Part shown: positions 14,183-27,007 of the stretch, piece after piece
Layout of the letters: the number at the start of each line of letters is the position of its first letter
Position numbering within the stretch: position 1 is the first letter of the stretch
Assembly (NCBI GenBank): GCA_013365325.1
Contig: JABVXV010000097.1
Coordinates: 121,001 to 185,000 of the forward strand
Source: Dipetalonema caudispina
Taxonomy: Eukaryota > Nematoda > Chromadorea > Rhabditida > Onchocercidae
Reading direction: 5' to 3'
DNA length: 64,000 bases
Notes under the pieces: generated by a model
Told to the model about the DNA's origin: nothing
What the model saw: only the letters and a program-made list of their open reading frames with translations
Databases searched by the model: none
Translations under genes and position numbers: made by a program

Positions 14183-15550
14183 CAATTTATCATTTCCTAT
14201 AAAAAGCCAATCATATTGAAATATCGTTAATAAAATAAAGTCTAACTCAAATAGCATGCATTCCCGTTTGTACTCAATCCGGAATTCGCAGAGAACTAAA
14301 GAGAAGGAAATCCGTTTCAGGAAATCCGCTCATCATATATGCTTCTCTTCCTGTAAGTACTGAAAAGATATTGCAATATACTTGATTTCTTGCTAGTACC
14401 ATAAATAAACTTGCAGCTTAGGATGAAGGATAGTCGAAAGGTACCATAATCTTGATTGCGACTCATTGTTAGTACTACAACAAGCTGTTGAGTAGTAATG
14501 AAAAGTAGTTATTGAGAGTTTCTGCCGTCAGAATATCCAAATAAATTATAAAATTTCCTGTTAAATCGCCTTCTCTAATCGTAATATTTTTCCGGAATAT
14601 TTACACCCTCAATAATTTATTGAGATATCAACAAATATCAGGGAGTTGATCCGATCGCAACCATCCGACAACGACAAAGTTAAAACAATAACAACGGACG
14701 TCTATTTCAAATGTATTTATCTTATTTCTTTTTTAATCCAATTAAAATAATTTAAAAATAATTCATCAAAAGAGATTAAAGCAAAATTTTAGCTTAAATT
14801 TCATTCATTCAATTCTTCAATTTATTTTATAACTTCATGTTTCATTTTTGTTCAAATTTAAATTAGAGCGATTAAATTTGCACTCTTCAAATTCAAATTT
14901 CACCTTTTACTATGAATATGAAATGTTCATGGAAATGTAATGGAAAGATTAAGATAAGAAAAATAGTGGACAATCGATAGATAAAAGATAGGTCATCCAA
15001 TTTCTATCCTTATATCAGATAAATGGACCAAATTTTTTATCAGTGTTCAAGAAATTTCAAATATTTCTTTGTTATTTTATAAATGCCAAACAAATTCAGA
15101 TAAATTATGTTAGTAGTACAAAATTCCATTAAAAAGTAATAATAGGAATTCTGATATGAGAGTTTTGAGAATGATGAAATTTATTTTTAACGAATGATGA
15201 AATAAGTGATCAGGAAAATAGCAAAAAAAAAAAAGAAAGAAAATGAGAAATCGGAATTCTTTGGAATATCTTTCACATCATTTTTGGCCCATATATTGAC
15301 CAATGGCTATTGCAAGTCTTCATAATAACAGTATCAAAACATGTCCATTTATAGATATACCAATAAATTTTGATAAAAGTCAACAATTATAAGAATCGAT
15401 CGATTTTCGATAAAAATCGGTCATTGACATAAAAGATGGGCTGACCTGACCTACCAAAATTTATTCAAATCTGTTAACCAATCTTCATCTTTTCCCAATT
15501 TTCTATCAGAAAGTGTACGATTCATTGATCGAAATTGAATTCAAGCAGTT
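14183..15550. other. Divergent intergenic region between the peptidase and warthog-like genes
   Basis: About 1.4 kb separating two divergently transcribed genes, so it should hold both promoters. It contains no long open frame. A TTTTTATAG acceptor at about 14197-14205 (minus strand) lies 15 bases before the peptidase start codon. Confidence 0.6.
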
Positions 15551-18500
15551 ATGTTATCTTTAACATTGCTGTTTTCACTTATTATAATACATTGTGCAGA
15601 AATTTTCGGTTCATATTGTGGTGAAGATGCAATTCCATTCAGTTTACAAGTATATCATTTTTAATATAAACTTTAAATTTTAAATTATTGTCTATTATTT
15701 TTGTCAAAGAAGATTAATATAAAAATTTTGTTCGAAATTCACTTATTATTTTGTATTAGAAAATACTTCGTAGGACAAATTTTACTTAATTTCTAATGAA
15801 AGCATTCTTGACTTCTGACAAATCATTTTATTGGAAAAAACTTTCGTTGAAGTTTAAAATGGAAAGAAAAAAAATGTTTTTTTCACTCTCAAAAAATTTA
15901 TTGTGATTTTGTTTTGTTTTTAAATTAAATCCAAAAGCTCTAAATTTGTGTTGCAGGTATTACAAAGTGGTCAACCGGTACTTGGATGTGCACGACCGTC
16001 ATGTTTCGGCTGGGGTGTCAAAACTGATAAAGGCGCTCGATTTTATCGGTTTGTTATTAATTTCGTAAATATTAAAATCCAATTTTCTTTTTTTCTTTTT
16101 TTGCTTTCAGAAAATTCATTGTGATTTTTTTATATTCAAGAAATTTATGTTTTGATGATTTGTTAAATTATTTAAATTATTCAATTATATTTGCAGGATA
16201 CACAAGAAGAGCGATGGATTTATGCGCAACAGTGATCTCAAGAAATATGATAAAGCAAAAATTATAGCAAGGGAATCGCAACTAGCTGTTAGTTTTAATA
16301 TTTAATTTACGATTTCCAATTAGTAAATAATTCTAAAATGCAAAATTGCACATAATGAGTAGAGAAACTGAAGAATTACATTTTATAATATTTGAAGTAG
16401 TACCCTTAAAAAATGATAAAACTTAATTAGATGATAATGATCAAATTGGAACAAATAAATAAATAGAATATGTTGATAAACAAAAAAGAGAAACGTTTTT
16501 TTTTTTTATCAAAAATTTTGGAACTTAAAAAATTGTAGTGAAAATTGTGTCAAAGAATTTGCAAATAATTATCTGCAGTCAATGTAAATTTTGATTTCAA
16601 AAGGTATTTTTTTTTTTACTTTAAAATTTGCAAAAATGTTATTTCAGTTTTGTGAAAAAAACTATGTCAGTTTATCATGCGATGAGAATACACAATGGGT
16701 TGGAGGATTATCACCTTCATCTAATATTACTGCACAACCGTAAAATTCTTCCCTTTCAACTTAACAAATATTCAAATGTTTAATCAAAAATTTCGATCAT
16801 CATTTAATGAAATACTATAAATTAATCTAAAAATAAATATTAGTACATTAATCTGTGAATGAAAATGAAAATATTGAAAAAAATTTGTGAATTTGATGAA
16901 ATTTATCTGAATACAACAAAAAATTCAATGTCATTTTTTTTTTTTAGGCTTTTCTTACAATGCTGTACATTTGAGAATTTGAAAAATTCTTGGGATCGTG
17001 GAATAGCAGATGTAAGTCCAGGACAAATTGTTATTGGTGGTGAGGTAATGCAAGGTGAACGACAGTATGCTTTCGATTATATTGCTAATATTAAAAAATA
17101 TTTCAAGAAGAATGGAAGGTTAATAAATTAATGTTAAAATATTGATCATTTTTTAGAACTCATATGTAATTCAATTTTAATCATAATTCAACAATGAATA
17201 CAGTTATTAAAATACAACATTTTTCATAATATTATTATCATAATAATTAAAAAGCAGTGAAATCTGATTGCTGCTAACAAAAAAAAATTGCTATATGCCT
17301 AGTAAATAAACCAAATAAAGCAAAGCAAAGTAAGCTTGAATTATTTTACTTCAAAGATTTATTTGTTACAATCAGTTAATTAGTAGTAAACTGTTGAAAA
17401 ATGTATGTTGCAGTGTAGCATACAGTGTAACAGTTCGGCGATTTTGGTGTCTTCCATATCCGACGAAATCTGACCTATATGGTAAGTAAAGATTTATTTA
17501 CTTGGATGTTGAGTTATTTCGATTCTATTTCAGTTTTTTCTTCTTTTTTTCTTTTTGTTTTACAGTAAGAAAGTCTGAAAATGATCTGTGTATAATCAAT
17601 ATTTCATGTCTTCAATCCTAATCAATAATTACAACCATATCATAATCAATATTTAATGATCTATTCAATTGAAATGATCATTAGCAAATAATTGGTGGAC
17701 AAAGTTCAATGATAGACCATATTGACAGTACGTTGAATAATTACAGAAATGGCATAGTTGATAAAATTATTTCTACCAAAGATGTTATAATTTTGCAGTG
17801 GAAGAAAATATTCTTCCCTATATTATGGATAAAATTACAACAAATTCTGAATCGAATATACAAAAAGAATCATACTTCATGCAATTTCCATCGCAGGTCA
17901 AATTGATAATATTTTACAAAGAAATTGGATATTATACAAAAATCTCACAATTTTGAATTAAGTTTTTACATTCAATTTTGGTATGAAGTTAACTTTTCAA
18001 TAGTACCTACAAATTTCAATACTTTAAGTAGACAAAATGTAATTTTGGAAGAAAAAATCATTACTTTATTATAGTTTGACGATAAAACTATGACATCAAC
18101 CAATTTTGTGAAACAAGCTGCTTCACAAGAATTACTATCAGGTATCATATTAACTAATTAAAAATAATTTCAACTTATCTGAATACTTTTTGCTAAAAAG
18201 TTTAAACTAAAACATAAATGAAATAATTGTCGCAGTAGAAGAATTATACTTATAGCATAATAAATAAAGCAAAATTTATTATTTAGATTCTGCAAAGCTA
18301 AATTCGCCACTAATCCAATCCATCGATGGTGCAGCTAATGCTAACACTTTTGCACAATTATCTCCAGAAGCTTCTCCGGCTTCCTTACCGCTTCTTCCCG
18401 GTCTACCAATTTCACCAGTTCAACATTTCACATCAACCGTACCGCTTGCTTCTGTAAATCAACATCAGTCAATCGAACCTTTCAATACCAATCAATATCT

Positions 18501-18581
18501 GGATTCTTCAGCTATTCAATCCGAACAATTTCCCGCTTTAGTACAACAAACTCAACAAATACCCCAACAACCGTTCATATT

Positions 18582-18617
<36 letters not shown>

Positions 18618-18819
18618 GCAACAACAACAACAACAACAAGCACAATTATTCCCTCAACCCGAACAATTATATTCGCAAATATCGCAACCTCAACAGCAAC
18701 ACATGCAATCATTTTTAACTGAACCGCATACGGAATCAGCTCAGCAATCTATGCTACCACAATCGTCGCAATTTCCAATATTTCCATCATTTGATCAGCT
18801 TGCCTTTTCTCTGCCATAA
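15551..18819 (+). CDS. Warthog-like (hedgehog-related, Wart domain) secreted protein with polyQ tail
   Basis: Nine exons join in phase: 15551-15649, 15957-16048, 16197-16287, 16648-16739, 16948-17118, 17414-17481, 17799-17896, 18075-18141 and 18287-18819 (TAA). They give 436 residues. A hydrophobic start (MLSLTLLFSLIIIHC) is a signal peptide. Residues about 21-205 match the Wart domain of nematode WRT proteins. Recognisable blocks are CGEDAIPFSLQ, QPVLGCARPSCFGWG, DGF, TQWVGGL, LFLQCC, DRGIADVSPGQIVIGGEV and QYAFDYIANIKKY. These proteins are secreted from epidermis-type cells and act in cuticle and moulting biology in C. elegans. The C-terminal half has no Hog/Hint autoprocessing domain. It is a Gln/Pro/Ser-rich tail with 19 consecutive Gln (18583-18639). 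The assignment to the WRT family is firm, but I cannot say which C. elegans wrt gene is the orthologue. A candidate poly(A) signal is at 19242-19247. Confidence 0.82.
18583..18639 (+). repeat. CAA/CAG trinucleotide repeat coding 19 glutamines
   Basis: Nineteen codons, all CAA except one CAG, in the last exon of the warthog-like gene. Its length is likely to vary between individuals. Confidence 0.95.
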
Positions 18820-20930
18820 ATTATATTTTGGCCTCTAAATATAATTTATTTGCAGGATTATTCGATTATGCAAACATTGTTGAAACCTTTCTATTAATTT
18901 CTTCGATCATTTGTCTGATTGTAATTAATTTCAAATTTTTTACTGCTTTGCTCACATATATTTTCAAACTTAAAAAATCATACAATTGGCATCCTTTTTA
19001 ACGATATTTTATGAATGCATCATATATTTTATTTATAACAAACAAATAATTTGAAACAAATATTCGATATTAGCATTTTCTGCTAATTTATATTTCATTT
19101 ACTAAATGAAAGTAAAAAGCGATAATTCCAAACATTGTATAATATTCATATAAAATTGTGATAATTAATGACTTCCAAACAAATATTTGGAAATATGATA
19201 GCGTTGAATGAAAAATTCGAATGAACTGCTAATTCTGTAAGAATAAAAATCAATTAGCGTAAATGTTGCTAAAAAATTAAAATGGATTCAAAAAGAAAAT
19301 AGTTCATAAGAAGCATTGAAAGATTAACAAGAATGAAATACTTCAAGAAATAAAATTTCCAAATTAACTTTACTTTTTTCTTCAACTTATAGAAAAATAT
19401 GCGAACCAAATTAAAAAGAGGATTGTCAAGAATTTTTCTATTCAAAAGATTTTGTCATTAATTAACATTTAGTTTACATTTTTTTTTTTTTTTTGTTTTC
19501 AACGGATGCAAATCATTTCTTATCATATGCAAATAACTTTATATTAGTTCAATTATATTTTCAGAAATACTTTTTTTCACTAATTTTTAGATTTTATTTC
19601 TTAGGAAAAGGGCAATGTCATCATACATTTTTACCTACTCTTTTTCTAATTAACATTTTCACATAGCTACTTATATAATTCTAAAAATCCGATATATTGA
19701 TTTTTCGACTATTTTTACATGATAATTTGGACTGGTTGAAATTTTCATTTGCAAATAAATTAAAGTTGAGCAATAATTGAGGTCATTGGGTCATCATCTT
19801 TCGGTTATGTTCCGATTTTGCTCTTTGCATCTTAAAACTAATCGGGGAAATTATTATACAATAATCGTTGATAAAAATATTGAAGAAGTGCAATTTGTGT
19901 TACGTTAAAAATGAATATAGTTATATTGTGGATTTTTTGAACTTTTGATAATAATAGATTTAATGAATTTCAATGCAGAAATTTTGGAAATAATTAATCA
20001 AGCCTTCTATATCGAATTAGAATTTATTTTTAAGTTCAATTTACGATTAGCGATAAACTGTTCCTCATTTAAGATTGTGAAAAATAGTGTTTTGAAAAGT
20101 GTAAGTATTTCATAAATGATTACGAATTTTCATTCAATAACAAAAATACCACTTTACACAATTCAAGTTAAGAGGTCACAAGCTTAGATCAGAAAGTGAA
20201 TAGATTTATTCCTGTTGAGGATATTTGTTATTTACTTTTTACCTTATCTTATTTTATGAATGATTAAACTTAAATGTCTTTAAATCTGTAACACATTTTT
20301 AAGACATTTTTTTTAGAGATGTAAAAATAATTTATGTACGATTATGAATTATGGTTTATAATAATGAATGATCGATTTAGTTCTTTTTTATTTAAACATT
20401 GATTTAAAGAAGGAAAATGATTTAGTTTTCATACGAGCAATTAGAGAGAATTCGAAATTTTGACAATCATTTATTTAAATTAATGTAAAATATGAATAAA
20501 GGATATTTTACCATATGCATTTATACTTCAGCTTTTTGTTCCACTCTTTCATATTCTGATGATTCGTTAATTTATTAAATTTTATTCCTTCTTTTTCTTT
20601 TTCTTTTTTTTTTTTTTTGATATTTATAGCAGTTTCATTTTAGGATATACATAGTTCTTAAAACTGAGAATCTGGGATAGAGGAAATATTTACATCTCTA
20701 TGAAATGAAACTTAACAAGTGATTGGAAAAAGAACCGTTTTTTAAATTAAACAAATTGAATATAAGGTATTGATAACCATTGTTAGACCATTTATTCTGG
20801 TTTCAAACATAAAATTTAAAATTCTCAATCGAGAAAAAAAAAATAATAGCAATAGTAGTATCTTTTAACATATGGATGGATAGTTAGCCATACATGATAC
20901 AAAATTACATGATATTGAATTTTCTCCTGA
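18820..20930. other. Convergent intergenic region, 3' UTRs
   Basis: About 2.1 kb between the stop codons of two convergent genes. It is AT-rich, with several T and A homopolymers and no supported gene. It probably carries both 3' UTRs. Confidence 0.6.
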
Positions 20931-23655
20931 TTAAATCAATTTTTTCTTCTCCTCCAAATATTTCTTTCTTGGTAAAATATTTCGTTCAATCATATCATAT
21001 GCCATTTCCAATAATGAATTTCTCACATCTTGATATGATATACCCAACAATTTTGATGCCTAAAATTCACTAACAAAAGGATGAAAACAAGAATTGAATT
21101 GATACATAATTTACTATCAATCAATCATTGATAATGAAATGATATCATCAATCATCTCTTATCATGAAAAATTTTCTTTGGATAACATATTCTAAAGAGA
21201 TTTATTAACAACATCAACGTGTAAGTATGTAAATTTTCCGGATAAAAGTAAAAGAAAATAAAACTTGCTTTAGAATTATCAAAATTATCCTCATGTCCAT
21301 ATAATGATAAAATTTCTAGTGCTACTTTATCCATTAGAGAATAGAGCCATACAGCTACATAAGGAGCCTTAAATCGTGGAATATTATAGCCTGAAATAAG
21401 CTCCTAATCATTATTAGCTTATTCCATTATCCATTTCGTACATTTAAATCTGATAGTATTTTTATGTGAAATCTTTAATGAATGTAAGTTTATTACAATA
21501 CAATGAAAGAAGATAAGTTGAGTAAAAAAAAAAAAAAAAAGAAATCAAATATAACATTTAAATTCACGTCGTTTGTATTGATAATAACTAATAAATATAA
21601 TCAATAAACTAATGAATCTTTGATAATTTCTGATAAAAGTTTAATAATGTCAATTAAAATATTTCTATCATTTTAAATTAAAAATTTTACCTTGTTTAGC
21701 AAATTCTTCGCGTAAAATGTTAGCAATTTGTTGAAAAGATAATACTTCAGCACTGATCAAAATTCTTTGTCCATTACTTTTTTCTTCTTTCATTGCTAAA
21801 ATATGAGCCAATGCAACATCACGAACATCAACAACACCAAGTTTCATTGCTGGATAAGCTGGCATTGAACCATCCATAAATCGACTTATAATCTATAATA
21901 ATTAATGAATTGATCATGATCAAAGATATTGGCTAATTGATGATAAATGGTACAATTTATGCAATTTTGCCATTTTAATATGCATACCTATATGGATAAC
22001 AATATTTCACATCTAATATTTAATAAAATTAAACTTACCATAACACTAGCTCCTTTAGCATTCTGTAATGATGGTCCAATAATGAGAGATGGATTTAAAA
22101 CTGTCAATGAAAATGATACATCTGTAATGAATATCAGAAAGTTTTTTTATTTAGTTAACCCAAAAAATTCGAAGAATGAAAAAAGAAAAGACGTTGAATT
22201 TAGAGTAGGATTGTTTAAAGCTAAAAGTTTGATTAAAGTTTGAAAATTTTAAAATATTTTTCGAAAAAATATGGACTTACAACAAATTTGAATTTAAACT
22301 GTTTCTTTGCTATTTTCAGTAATCCTATACAAGTAATAATTCTTTTTTTTTTTCTGTCCTGTAATTTCAATTTCAAACTTTATAATTTGAAATTTGATAG
22401 ACCAAATGTAGACCTGGATTTTTTTTCATGAAATTCCAAGCTGCTTGTTCAGCTAGAGTTTTGCTTCTGTGATAAGGTTTCAAATCTTTCCAGTTTAAAT
22501 TTGTCCAATCATCTTCTGTGAAAAGTTTCTGCCGATTGTTATGGCCCACTAAAATGCTAATTATCGGAATGAATCACTAACATATTGAACTAAAGTTTAT
22601 TTTTCACTTTCAACTAACAATGAATTATCGGATAATTTTATGTTGGATGTATGAAAATTTCAAGATGAACTTTCAATAATTAATTACTACTGTTATCATT
22701 AGTTTAATTGTTTAATGAATTAAGCAGCAAAATGTGAGAAATGATATAGGTTGTTGACTTTGAGAAATAAAAGGTAAACTTAAAATTAATGGCACCAGAT
22801 GAACTAGTAAGGACAATTTTTCGGACACATTGTTGTTGTGAAGCACCGCGAAGGACATTTAAAGTACCACAAACTGCTGTTTCTACAATCGTTTTATCCG
22901 ATATCACCGTACACGGACTTGCTATGTGCAACACGTACGTACAGTCTTTCATTGCTCTGAAACATTTGCAAATATTGTCATCTGTCATTTCAATCAAGTA
23001 AAATGTCTTACTTCAAGCAAAAACATAGTATCTAAGAAGATCAAATAGTGCAATAAAATAAATAATTTTGAACATCAAATCTTATTTCAAATTTTTCAAT
23101 TCAAATGAACTTTTTTGTTGGCTTACTTTTCCCACAAATCTGCGCCATCTTCAAGAGTGATACCAAAAAGTTCCAGTCGATTGCTATTTGCTAATTGTCG
23201 CAGTAAATTAACTTTTTCAAAGCAATTCAAGTCTCGAATTGTTCCTCGTACTTTGTAACCTTGTTGTAGTAGTTGTTGAACGCAATGTATAGCAAGATAA
23301 CCAGATGCGCCAGTTACTAAGATACCTGAAAATGAAAGGTTGATAAAGTTAGTTGAATTAATTAATAGTAAGAGTAGCCTATAATTAAATCTAACCTGAT
23401 CAATTACCAGAAAATATTTTATTAGGAATGATTTTCAAGTTACGATAGCTGGGGATATTCAATGTAACCATGCCTTCGATACTAATATAATAGCATGTTA
23501 AACGTGACCTTACGAGATAATTCATGACGTCAAGTGTTGAACTAATATTTTGAATCTATCAATTGTTAATATAGAGAAATGAAAAGTTAAAAAAAAAACT
23601 TACGACAATTATTATTTTCAGATGTTGAATCATCGGAATTAGTTTTGGCAGACAT
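20931..23655 (-). CDS. Extended short-chain dehydrogenase, dihydroflavonol-4-reductase-like
   Basis: Eight exons: 23655-23604, 23325-23127, 22956-22796, 22548-22414, 22121-22039, 21892-21691, 21390-21269 and 21059-20931 (TAA), 360 residues. The N-terminal Rossmann motif ILVTGASGYLA (TGxxGxxA) binds NAD(P). Later family blocks are VLHIASP, KIVLTSS, LFTEDDW, the catalytic YHRSK (YxxxK), NPSLIIGPSL, VVDVRDVALAH and DNSKASKLLG. This is the layout of atypical/extended SDRs that reduce or epimerise small carbonyl substrates; the substrate is unknown. The exon 3 donor (G/GTGCCA at 22795) is weak and chosen because it gives TSSVG and the right phase; GTTTAC shortly downstream breaks the frame. The last intron (21060-21268) must be read as GC-AG to keep the frame. 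A second possible first exon is at 24165-24015. Confidence 0.8.
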
Positions 23656-24014
23656 GAAAATTTAATAGGATCTATAAAATTTAAACTAAATTCAACTGCT
23701 TTTCTCAAGTAACTCTTTTCGAGTAAATGAAATAACCGTCGAAAAAGAATAAAAAAAAATAAAAATAGTAATAATAAATATAAATACATAAATAAATAAA
23801 TAAATAAATAACTAGCTATAGCTCTTTGATTATTAAAATATTGGAAATGATAATTTTAAAAAGAATATAAGAAAATCTACAAAAATTTAAATTAATATTT
23901 AAGAGAGCATAAATAATCTAACGAAACGATTCTCTTTTAAAGTATACAATGAAAATTTAATAATAAGAGTTTTATAAATTAGCAAAAATTATTCGTTGTA
24001 AAATTTAGAATTAC

Positions 24015-24165
24015 CAATGCAGGGCATAATAGTTTCTTTTACACTTATTAACCCATTAGTAATTAACGATTTAGAAATAGTACTGAATGATTTTTCCAAA
24101 ATTACTGGAGCTAAATGAATAATCATAGCTTTACTACCAGTATTACAAGTTTTTTTTTTGCTCAT
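24015..24165 (-). CDS. Alternative first coding exon of the SDR gene
   Basis: An ATG at 24165 opens 50 codons plus one base, ending at a GTAATT donor after 24015. The outgoing phase (1) is the same as that of the other first exon (23655-23604). Splicing to 23325 gives MPCIGILVTGASG instead of NNNCRILVTGASG. The encoded N-terminus is about 33 residues longer (393 residues in total), Lys- and Ser-rich with a hydrophobic stretch. It could change localisation. Use of this exon is inferred from frame and splice signals only. Confidence 0.5.
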
Positions 24166-27007
24166 AATTTGAACTATTAAATGGTAAAATTATAGCAATT
24201 GAAATAAAGAACATTGATGAATGGAAATATTAACATTAATAAAATTGTAATTACACCAAAATGTAGTAATTTTAAAATGATCAAGTCAATAGCTATGACA
24301 ATTTTTTTTTTTTAAATAAAATAAATTCAGTTGCTTAAAATTAGAATTGTAAAAAGGAACGGCAAAAAGTAAGGAAAAATAGCACAATAGCTGCTGACAA
24401 ATGGTGCAATCGAAAGGAAAGAAACTAGTTGTTTAATTTCAATGTTAAATGTAAAACTGGTCTGTTGTTTCGTTTCACGAAAGGAATTTCATTTTTACAT
24501 TAAGAACAGTGATGCCAACTGTAATGAATTTGATTGCGATCAATGATATTTGTTTTTATGAAATAGGTAACTTAATAAATTGTAGAAGTATAAACTTCAT
24601 GAAACCGGTCTGTAAGAGACTAAAAAATGATGATAGCTACTATCAATTATCATTTATCACTAATATATATATATATGTGAGATTAACCTAAAGTTACGAA
24701 ATGTAGTTAGTTATTTCATTTGTGATAGAAATAAAATTTATGAAGTTATTCATTCTCCCCTTTATAATATCATGTTTTCTTTCTTTCTTTTTCTTTTTTT
24801 TTTTTTTTTTCAGATTAATTTTGAAATCTAATATCGTTGATAAAGTAAATGAATCAGAAGTAATATTCTGAATTTGGTACATTGAATTTATTATCCGTAA
24901 GCTATCTTTAGTTTTAGATGATTGTCGGCAAAGCTATTTTGGGAGCAGTAGAGAGTATTATGAATCCACAAATATCCGAAATTATTAAAACTAAAAAATT
25001 TCGAAGACGAACATGAAGAATTCCCGACAATGGTTGAAAAGTTTCATAGAATCCACAAAATCTTTTTCTTTCGAAAGTCTTTCAATCTTTAGTGATGTTT
25101 ACAAACGTTCGCATATTTCTTTCTGGATTTTCCACATGAAAATGATATGTTATCAAGTCGTTCGTGTTTCAATTTCATAACTTTCAAAAGATTTACTAAA
25201 ATTTCCAACGATTTAAAGTGAAATTAATGCTCTGTATTTTTAAAGCAGCAAAGGAAATTTCTTTTAATGATAGTTGCAAAGTGAAAAAATGAAAACATAG
25301 GAAGAGTTGATACAAGGTCCACTGAACATATTAAAATTATATACATAAGAAACAATTAATGAGTTCCATGACTGTTGGTAAATAAGACAATCTTCAAAAA
25401 CCTGATACTAGAAAAAGAGAATTCCCTTTTCCATCCTTTCACTACAGAAAGAATTTTAAGTGGAATATGAATTTTAGATTTGAGTATCAGAAACAATGAA
25501 AAATTCAGTGCTCAAACAGTGTAAAACGAGCTAAAAATAAAATATATGCATTAACAGAGCTAAGATTTCAGAAAAAAAAAAAAAAAAAAAAATACTCCTA
25601 TTATTAATTTAACGTCAAATTACTGTCGCTATTCTCTAACGTGAATACTTTTCTTTATTCATCATATATATAAAATAATGCTTATTCTTTAATGAAACAA
25701 ATTCTTTTAGATTAATATACGCAGAATTCTATTAGATTAAAAATGTAATTTAAATAGTACTCAGCTTAAAAATAAAAATGAAACAGTAAAATGTTTTTAA
25801 AGCATAATCAAACAGTTGCGACGGCTTAGTTGCAATACATTATTAAGTAATAAACTATTATATGACTGCAGACTTAGAAAACAAATAAAAATCAAATTCA
25901 TTAAAAAGCGACATGATGCTTCACGAAGTAAACAAATCATGATAAATTAGAAAAACTCAGAGAATAGAAATCCCAAAAAGTTTCACATCGTTCACACAAA
26001 ATTTGCTTTCAAGATGATGAATGGACAGTATAAATAGCATATCTCGGAATATTGCCTAGCTTATGGACTTAAAAAAAAAAAAATGGAATTGAAAAACAGT
26101 AATTTCCAGGAAATGCTACAATGAGATTGTATTAAATGATAAAATTAAAAAAGATATATCTCAAAAAATTTCAAACAAAAACTTATAAAAGGATGGAAGA
26201 TGCGTAAAGTCACGGTGATTATAAGTTATTCGAGATGACTTGAGTAAAGCTTTACCCTCTTTGAGGTCCAATGCTCATCTATACATCATCAAAGTTCGAA
26301 ATAAACCGACTGGACGCGAAAAAGTGCCTCTATTTTTTAGCTTCATTTTCAAATGAATTTTAAAGTCTTTAAGTTCCTCGAAATAAGACAGGAAAGCATT
26401 TCGAGAGAAATCGTAAATGGCAAACTACCATCTCATTCTTGAAATTTATCCTGCTCAATAATGATATGCTTAAAATTAGGAAAGAAGACTGACATGCCCA
26501 CGTACAAATGAACTTTTGATAGCCAAGGATGAACTTTTAACCACCGCAATGCAATAAACCAACATTATGACCAAGAGATGAACAAAATCTTTGAAATTTT
26601 AAAGCATATCATATGCACTAATTATACAAATACAAAATTTCATTGAAAAAAAATTTTTCGTTCAAACCACTGGGGTCCTAACTTTCCCCGGAAAGGAAAT
26701 ACAAGTAAAGGCGAAAAATAATATGTAATATATCATAAGAATAAAAGAAAAATTAGAGATTTCACTAGATTCTTGGATTCTTATTTTCTGGAATTAATTT
26801 ACCACATCTTATTTGCTCAGCTTTTTCCGGGAAATTGAGGACGCATTATTTCAGCAATTTTTTGCAAAAATGACCAAACATTCTCATGCTAGGAACAGAA
26901 TTACAAACATATTCTCAAAAAAGAATTAAACAAAATTAGTGAAAACATGAAATATGTAAAGCGAAATATGTTGATTCAATCTTAATAAACGAAAATGCTT
27001 TGTAAAA
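24166..27007. other. Intergenic region between SDR 5' end and RSF1-like 3' end
   Basis: About 2.8 kb. The left part should contain the SDR promoter, with an AT repeat near 24663-24676 and a T-rich tract near 24785-24811. The right part, of somewhat higher complexity, is probably the long 3' UTR of the RSF1-like gene. No coding exon, RNA gene or repeat family was recognised. Confidence 0.5.

Noticed and set aside
13949..14219. Plus-strand open frames over the first peptidase exon
   Set aside because: Antisense shadows. The minus-strand frame joins in phase with the conserved protease exons.
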